A stretch of 19,897 nt of DNA from Bordetella parapertussis (GTDB lineage Bacteria; Pseudomonadota; Gammaproteobacteria; Burkholderiales; Burkholderiaceae_C): contig CAMDAN010000039.1 of assembly GCA_945888535.1 (NCBI GenBank), positions 1 through 19,897 on the forward strand, given 5' to 3'. Made by a program: the position numbers and the translations under genes. The notes beneath the pieces are model-generated. The model did no database searches, had not been told where the DNA came from, and saw only the letters and a list, made by a program, of their open reading frames with translations. Numbering within the stretch: the first letter of the stretch is position 1; each line of letters starts with the position of its first letter. Shown one piece after another: positions 16,995 through 19,897 of the stretch.

Positions 16995-18056
16995 ATGCAT
17001 CATCAACTTGAAATATTGCTCAACCGACAAGTTCCTCGTTTTGGTTTTCTTGGTAATGCTTTTCTAAATTCTTTATATGCTTATGTACTGTCGGCAGTAT
17101 TGGTGATTGTTTTTGGATTGGGTTTTGTAACAGCTCAGACACCATCACAGACAAAAAATTGGCCTAATAAACCGATCAAGCTCATCGTGGGATTTCCGCC
17201 AGGTGGGGGTATTGATATGGTCGCGCGTTTGCTACAAACTCCGCTACAAGAAAATCTCGGACAGCAAGTGATCATTGAATATAAGCCGGGCGCTGGCGGT
17301 GTATTGGCCGCCTCTGAATTGATGCGAAGCCCGCCAGATGGTTACACAATCTTGTTGGCAAACATAGGCCCCTTTGTTTTGGCGCCCAGTATGATGACGA
17401 AACGTCCTTTTGATGCGAGTCGTGATTTCACGTGGATAAGCCAAACTTCTGGCTCTGGCTTTATTGCCGCTGTGTCAGTCAATCATCCAGCCAATAACTT
17501 GAATGAATTCATCACTTGGGCTAAAGCAAATTCAGATAAAGCAAACTTTGCATCTGGTGGAAGCGGCTCGATTACCCATCTGAATGGTGAGTTACTTAAT
17601 CAGTCTGCTGGATTAAAGATGGTTCACGTGCCCTACAAAGGTTCAGCTCCGGCAGTACAAGATTTAATTGGTGGTCAGACACACCTCTTAGTTGATGTTT
17701 CCGCTGTATTGATGCCGCATATAAATAGCGGACGTTTAAAAGCCATTTATGTTACCGACCCTCAACGTAACCCTATGTTGCCAAATGTGGCTTTCGCCAG
17801 GCAGACCGGCTATCCTTCGCTTGAGACATCAGGATGGCAAGGCTTAGTTGGTCCTCCGGGAATGTCGCGTGATACGGTGGTGCGTCTTGCGCAGGCTATT
17901 CAAGACGTGATGAACCGTCCTGAAATGAAAGATAAATTCAACCAAATCGGAGGTTCCATAATTTTGCGCGGTCCTGATGAATTTACTGAATATGTTGCGT
18001 CTGAGGTCAAGCGTTGGATGCCCGTTATTCGTGCCTCTGGAGCAATTCTTGATTAG
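16995..18056 (+). CDS. Bug/TctC-family solute-binding protein (second copy)
   Basis: Periplasmic solute-binding protein of the Bug family, 353 aa. The N-terminus is longer than usual: about 28 polar or mixed residues precede a hydrophobic segment (YVLSAVLVIVFGLGF) and a likely cleavage site after VTA near residue 47. The family pattern follows: WPNKPIKLIVGFPPGGGIDMVARLL, YKPGAGGVLAA, PPDGYTILL and VPYKGSAPA. AAGG at 16983-16986 supports the ATG. It is paired with the dehydratase, so it probably binds a sugar acid or related carboxylate consumed by that enzyme; this is inferred from neighbourhood. A strong terminator follows. It differs clearly from the Bug protein at 8051-9028 in sequence and base composition, so it is not a recent duplicate. 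Confidence 0.93.
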   Translation: MHHQLEILLNRQVPRFGFLGNAFLNSLYAYVLSAVLVIVFGLGFVTAQTPSQTKNWPNKPIKLIVGFPPGGGIDMVARLLQTPLQENLGQQVIIEYKPGAGGVLAASELMRSPPDGYTILLANIGPFVLAPSMMTKRPFDASRDFTWISQTSGSGFIAAVSVNHPANNLNEFITWAKANSDKANFASGGSGSITHLNGELLNQSAGLKMVHVPYKGSAPAVQDLIGGQTHLLVDVSAVLMPHINSGRLKAIYVTDPQRNPMLPNVAFARQTGYPSLETSGWQGLVGPPGMSRDTVVRLAQAIQDVMNRPEMKDKFNQIGGSIILRGPDEFTEYVASEVKRWMPVIRASGAILD

Positions 18057-18178
18057 TGTCCGTCTTCAAATGGTTTGAGACAGATGGGACAGGTCAAAAC
18101 AGGTTTTGCCAAAGACTCTGCGGCTAGTAGTCGTCCTATATTGAAGTTGCCAACAAAGTCAGCATAAAAATCTGACAT
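18053..18178 (-). CDS. possible 41-aa CPIC-containing small protein
   Basis: A short minus-strand frame starting at ATG 18178 gives 41 aa and ends LTCPICLKPFEDGH, overlapping the end of the Bug gene by four bases. The CPIC motif resembles the start of the CWC protein just upstream on the same strand (RCPICHEP), which suggests a zinc-knuckle relative or a fragment of one. There is no good ribosome site, and the frame is short enough to occur by chance. The hairpin at 18190-18210 lies between it and the CWC gene. Confidence 0.2.
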   Translation of the reverse strand: MSDFYADFVGNFNIGRLLAAESLAKPVLTCPICLKPFEDGH

Positions 18179-18189
18179 TTTGAAATCAT

Positions 18190-18216
18190 GACCGGCATTC
18201 GTTGTCGGTCTTTTTT
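18190..18216 (+). terminator. intrinsic terminator after the dehydratase/Bug operon
   Basis: GACCGGCA (18190-18197) pairs with TGTCGGTC (18203-18210) in an 8-bp stem with one G-U pair and a 5-base loop TTCGT. Six T residues follow at 18211-18216. This is a textbook Rho-independent terminator on the plus strand, 133 bases after the Bug stop codon. Confidence 0.88.
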
Positions 18217-18228
18217 ATGGATAGTGGA

Positions 18229-18432
18229 TCAGGCCGTAGCGCTGGCACACTTGGCACATACGCAGGCTTTTCCCTTGGAGGCATCAGGTACTAGATCCAT
18301 TACTGCAGGTGTAAAAACTGCATCAAAGCACCAGCAGCGTTCAGGCTTGGTTACAGAGACTTTGGCTTTTTCCATGGCGCAAACATTCGGTTCATGGCAG
18401 ATGGGGCAGCGGGTGGGGTCAATGGTGTTCAT
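18229..18432 (-). CDS. cysteine-rich CWC-family small protein
   Basis: 67-aa protein matching the Cys_rich_CWC family of small, widespread, uncharacterised proteobacterial proteins. It has eight cysteines: CPIC (9 and 12), Cys18, the name-giving CWC (33-35), and CVCAKC near the C-terminus (57, 59, 62). The pattern suggests binding of one or two metal ions, probably zinc. The family has no established function. It starts at an ATG at 18432, 18 bases after the stop of the upstream 59-aa gene, so the two are probably one transcript. I am confident it is a real gene because the Cys spacing matches the family over its full length. Confidence 0.85.
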   Translation of the reverse strand: MNTIDPTRCPICHEPNVCAMEKAKVSVTKPERCWCFDAVFTPAVMDLVPDASKGKACVCAKCASATA

Positions 18433-18450
18433 AGCCCTAAGCCTATCAGC

Positions 18451-18630
18451 TTAGACGGGCGCTTTCAATCCAGGATTGCGTAGACGTTGCAGCGCCTGAT
18501 GTGTTCGTTGGGTCTTTTGTCGCAAGCGTTCTTGCTTGACAGCGTCCTTGGCTCTTTTACTAGCGGCGCTGAGTTGATCCAGTCTCAATTGCTCTGGCGG
18601 TTTTGGTTTCTGAAGTTCGAATATTAGCAT
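18451..18630 (-). CDS. small basic hypothetical protein
   Basis: 59 aa from the ATG at 18630: MLIFELQKPKPPEQ, then a Lys/Arg/Gln-rich predicted helical stretch (SAASKRAKDAVKQERLRQKTQRTHQAL) and a short C-terminus. No known domain recognised. A longer in-frame reading from a TTG at 18678 exists, but it would run through the inverted repeat and the ribosome site of the divergent gene, so the ATG is preferred. The start codon directly abuts the inverted repeat at 18632, and no Shine-Dalgarno sequence is present. Helical, positively charged character would suit nucleic-acid or partner-protein binding, but this is speculative. Probably cotranscribed with the CWC gene. Confidence 0.6.
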   Translation of the reverse strand: MLIFELQKPKPPEQLRLDQLSAASKRAKDAVKQERLRQKTQRTHQALQRLRNPGLKAPV

Positions 18631-18631
18631 G

Positions 18632-18661
18632 CATTTATTTATGGCAACGGATAAATAAATG
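18632..18661. promoter_or_regulatory. perfect 11-bp inverted repeat in a divergent promoter region
   Basis: CATTTATTTAT (18632-18642) and ATAAATAAATG (18651-18661) are exact reverse complements separated by GGCAACGG. The dyad fills most of the 50 bases between two divergently oriented genes. Its left arm lies next to the minus-strand start codon and its right arm just before the Shine-Dalgarno of the plus-strand gene. It could be an operator controlling both, or an AT-rich hairpin in both mRNAs. Confidence 0.6.
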
Positions 18662-18680
18662 TAGGAAAAGGAGACCAAAG

Positions 18681-19259
18681 ATGAGATTTATGGAAATTGC
18701 AAACCCCGAGGACCAACTGGCACTGTGGAAATTGGTTTCGGACAAGATGTGGGGCGCATTTGCTCAGCAATTGCCACAAACCAATACTGCATCAGCACAG
18801 CCAACATCCGGGGGCCAGGGCAGCGCAACGACACCCTCTAAGCCAATAGCAAAGCACATACCCAAGACTCCAGCTAAAACTACGCATAAATCCCAACCCA
18901 AGTCAAAGGGTCGAGCAGCTAAACCCAAACGTGCACCCATGGCCCCAGCGCCCAAGCAGTTACCCAAACCCAACCCCCAGCAACTATCTCCAACCCAGGC
19001 CGCAAAACAGCAGACCCAGCAGCATCAACAATTAGCCCAGCACCTGCATAAAGAGATCAACAAATCCAACCCCCAGCAAAGAATCTACCCCCAGCCACCA
19101 ACCTCCATCCAAAAACCTGTGACCCCCATAGAGCCCATGACCAATGGGTATGACGAAAGAGACAAGGACGAGTTGGTTATGCACTCACGTGCTCAGCACC
19201 CATTCAAAACAATAAGTCAGATAAAAAGTGCGTTATCGGGTCAAAAGCGCGGTTTTTAG
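18681..19259 (+). CDS. Pro/Gln/Lys-rich hypothetical protein with conserved-looking ends
   Basis: 192 aa of unknown function. The ATG at 18681 has AAGGAGA immediately upstream at good spacing, so translation should be efficient; longer in-frame starts overlap the divergent promoter. Layout: a compact N-terminal segment MEIANPEDQLALWKLVSDKMW (about 4-24) that looks helical and foldable; a long low-complexity, basic linker rich in Pro, Gln, Lys and Thr (about 30-150) with NPQQ twice and many PK pairs; and a C-terminal charged segment (YDERDKDELVMHSR, then HPFKTISQIKSALSG). No signal peptide or membrane helix. The architecture resembles a small anchored domain plus flexible, possibly nucleic-acid-binding tail. 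I do not recognise the family. It lies between the symmetric promoter and an IHF-like gene. Confidence 0.7.
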   Translation: MRFMEIANPEDQLALWKLVSDKMWGAFAQQLPQTNTASAQPTSGGQGSATTPSKPIAKHIPKTPAKTTHKSQPKSKGRAAKPKRAPMAPAPKQLPKPNPQQLSPTQAAKQQTQQHQQLAQHLHKEINKSNPQQRIYPQPPTSIQKPVTPIEPMTNGYDERDKDELVMHSRAQHPFKTISQIKSALSGQKRGF

Positions 19260-19316
19260 GCAGAAAACATAGTGCTTTTTTGAACCGTAATCGCGGTCAC
19301 GACAGGTATAGCGCAA

Positions 19317-19655
19317 ATGGTTTCTTTTGACTGTAATAATTTAGTCATGGAACTTTCCTTTGATTCAATTGATACACCAGCTCTGACCAAGGCGCAGCTG
19401 GCAAAACTGTTATTTGAACAAATTGGTTTGAACAAGCGAGAGGCCAAAGACTTTATTGATGCATTCTTTGACCTTGTAGTTTCCCAGCTAGTAGATGGTC
19501 GGGATGCCAAGATCTCAGGGCTTGGTAACTTTGAAGTGCGAAACAAGCCAGCTCGTCCTGGCCGCAACCCAAGGACAGGTGAAAGCGTGACCATACCCTC
19601 AAGGCGAGTAGTTACTTTCAAGGCTAGTGGTCAACTAAAAGAGAGGATCAACTGA
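19317..19655 (+). CDS. integration host factor alpha-like nucleoid protein
   Basis: DNA-bending HU/IHF-family protein, 112 aa. It contains LTKAQLAKLLFEQIGLNKREAKD at the N-terminus, GLGNFEVR, the beta-arm RPGRNPRTGE with intercalating Pro81, and RRVVTFKASGQLKERI at the end, closest to IHF alpha subunits. A Leu (Leu69) replaces the Phe of the usual GFGNF family signature. AGG at 19304-19306, ten bases before the ATG at 19317, favours this start. An ATG at 19347 would give the N-terminus more common in homologues (102 aa). The usual ihfA neighbours pheS/pheT are absent here, so this may be a second, divergent copy. Predicted role: architectural partner in transcription or recombination. Confidence 0.9.
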   Translation: MVSFDCNNLVMELSFDSIDTPALTKAQLAKLLFEQIGLNKREAKDFIDAFFDLVVSQLVDGRDAKISGLGNFEVRNKPARPGRNPRTGESVTIPSRRVVTFKASGQLKERIN

Positions 19656-19702
19656 GAGCTAGCATTTATCGTTATGCCTACTTTATTTGAGTTTTAGACA
19701 AG

Positions 19703-19734
19703 GGTAGACAAACTACCAATTTGAATCATGATTC
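19703..19734. terminator. weak hairpins between convergent genes
   Basis: GGTAG-acaaa-CTACC (19703-19717) can form a 5-bp stem, and GAATCATGATTC (19723-19734) is a perfect 12-bp palindrome followed by TATTTTTA. They sit between the IHF-like gene and the minus-strand stress protein gene. Either might contribute to termination in the plus direction, but both are weak. Confidence 0.3.
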
Positions 19735-19739
19735 TATTT

Positions 19740-19897
19740 TTACGTAACAACAATCAATACGTTACAACGTGATTCTTCTACTAAATTTGAAGTGGTTGAT
19801 CTCGCCCACCAGCGTCCAAAGATACTGTCGTGATGCTTATGGCCAATGACGATTAAATCTGCAGATACTTTTGCCGCGTAACGTGATATTTCCTTTA
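19740..19897 (-). CDS. universal stress protein (UspA family), C-terminal part, cut by window edge
   Basis: The minus strand from the right edge is open for 51 codons and ends with TAA at 19742-19740. The product reads ADLIVIGHKHHDSIFGRWW, then STTSNLVEESRCNVLIVVT. This is the C-terminal signature of UspA-domain proteins, where ADLIVIG, a Gly/Ser-rich nucleotide loop and a final VLIV strand are standard. In this copy the loop is GHKHHDSIFGRWW instead of the ATP-binding G-x2-G-x9-G-S/T, so it may belong to the non-ATP-binding type. The N-terminal ~90 residues lie beyond the window. It converges on the IHF-like gene. Confidence 0.85.
   Translation of the reverse strand, partial: KEISRYAAKVSADLIVIGHKHHDSIFGRWWARSTTSNLVEESRCNVLIVVT

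Noticed and set aside
8051..18056. The two Bug genes as a duplication
   Set aside because: They share only family motifs; length, signal region and base composition differ, so a recent duplication is not supported.
18188..18454. 88-codon plus-strand frame opposite the CWC gene
   Set aside because: It is the antisense of a gene whose eight-cysteine pattern matches a known family, and it begins inside the terminator hairpin.

Overview
The window looks like chromosomal DNA of a betaproteobacterium, most likely Burkholderiales (Comamonadaceae- or Alcaligenaceae-like). The main clues are two Bug/TctC-type solute-binding proteins without membrane partners, a coxMSL-ordered molybdenum hydroxylase, a Cys-rich CWC-family protein, an IHF-alpha-like protein and compact co-directional operons. 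It is mostly catabolic accessory DNA, followed on the right by a stretch of small conserved or hypothetical genes. No rRNA, complete tRNA, CRISPR array or intact insertion sequence was seen.

Region 1 (43-7738, + strand) is one tight operon: FGGY carbohydrate kinase, MalK/UgpC-type ABC ATPase, Tat-exported sugar-binding protein, two MalF/MalG-type permeases, an NAD-type short-chain dehydrogenase and a glycerol-dehydrogenase-like metal-dependent alcohol dehydrogenase. The likely logic is import of a polyol or sugar, oxidation to a ketose, and phosphorylation. The substrate cannot be read from the sequence. Region 2 (7739-8050) is a convergent gap without a convincing gene.

Region 3 (8051-14948) has a minus-strand pair, a GntR/UTRA regulator followed by a Bug solute-binding protein. 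It diverges from a plus-strand operon encoding a three-subunit xanthine-dehydrogenase-family hydroxylase (FAD, 2x[2Fe-2S], molybdopterin subunits) and, after a short decayed-looking stretch, a ketopantoate-reductase-like enzyme. The 125-base divergent gap carries a perfect 14-bp palindrome, a good candidate operator for the GntR protein. Region 4 (14949-18216) is visibly more AT-rich. It begins with a repeat-containing intergenic segment, then an IlvD/Edd-family (arabonate dehydratase-like) sugar-acid dehydratase and a second Bug protein, and closes with a strong intrinsic terminator.

Region 5 (18217-19897) holds a minus-strand pair (59-aa basic protein, then an 8-Cys CWC protein) that diverges across a perfect 11-bp inverted repeat from a 192-aa Pro/Gln/Lys-rich protein of unknown function. 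An IHF-alpha-like nucleoid protein follows, and at the right edge on the minus strand is the C-terminal end of a universal stress protein. The most unusual elements are the 192-aa protein with its symmetric divergent promoter, the orphan IHF-alpha paralogue, and the uncharacterised hydroxylase/ketoreductase operon. No decisive evidence for an entirely new system is visible.
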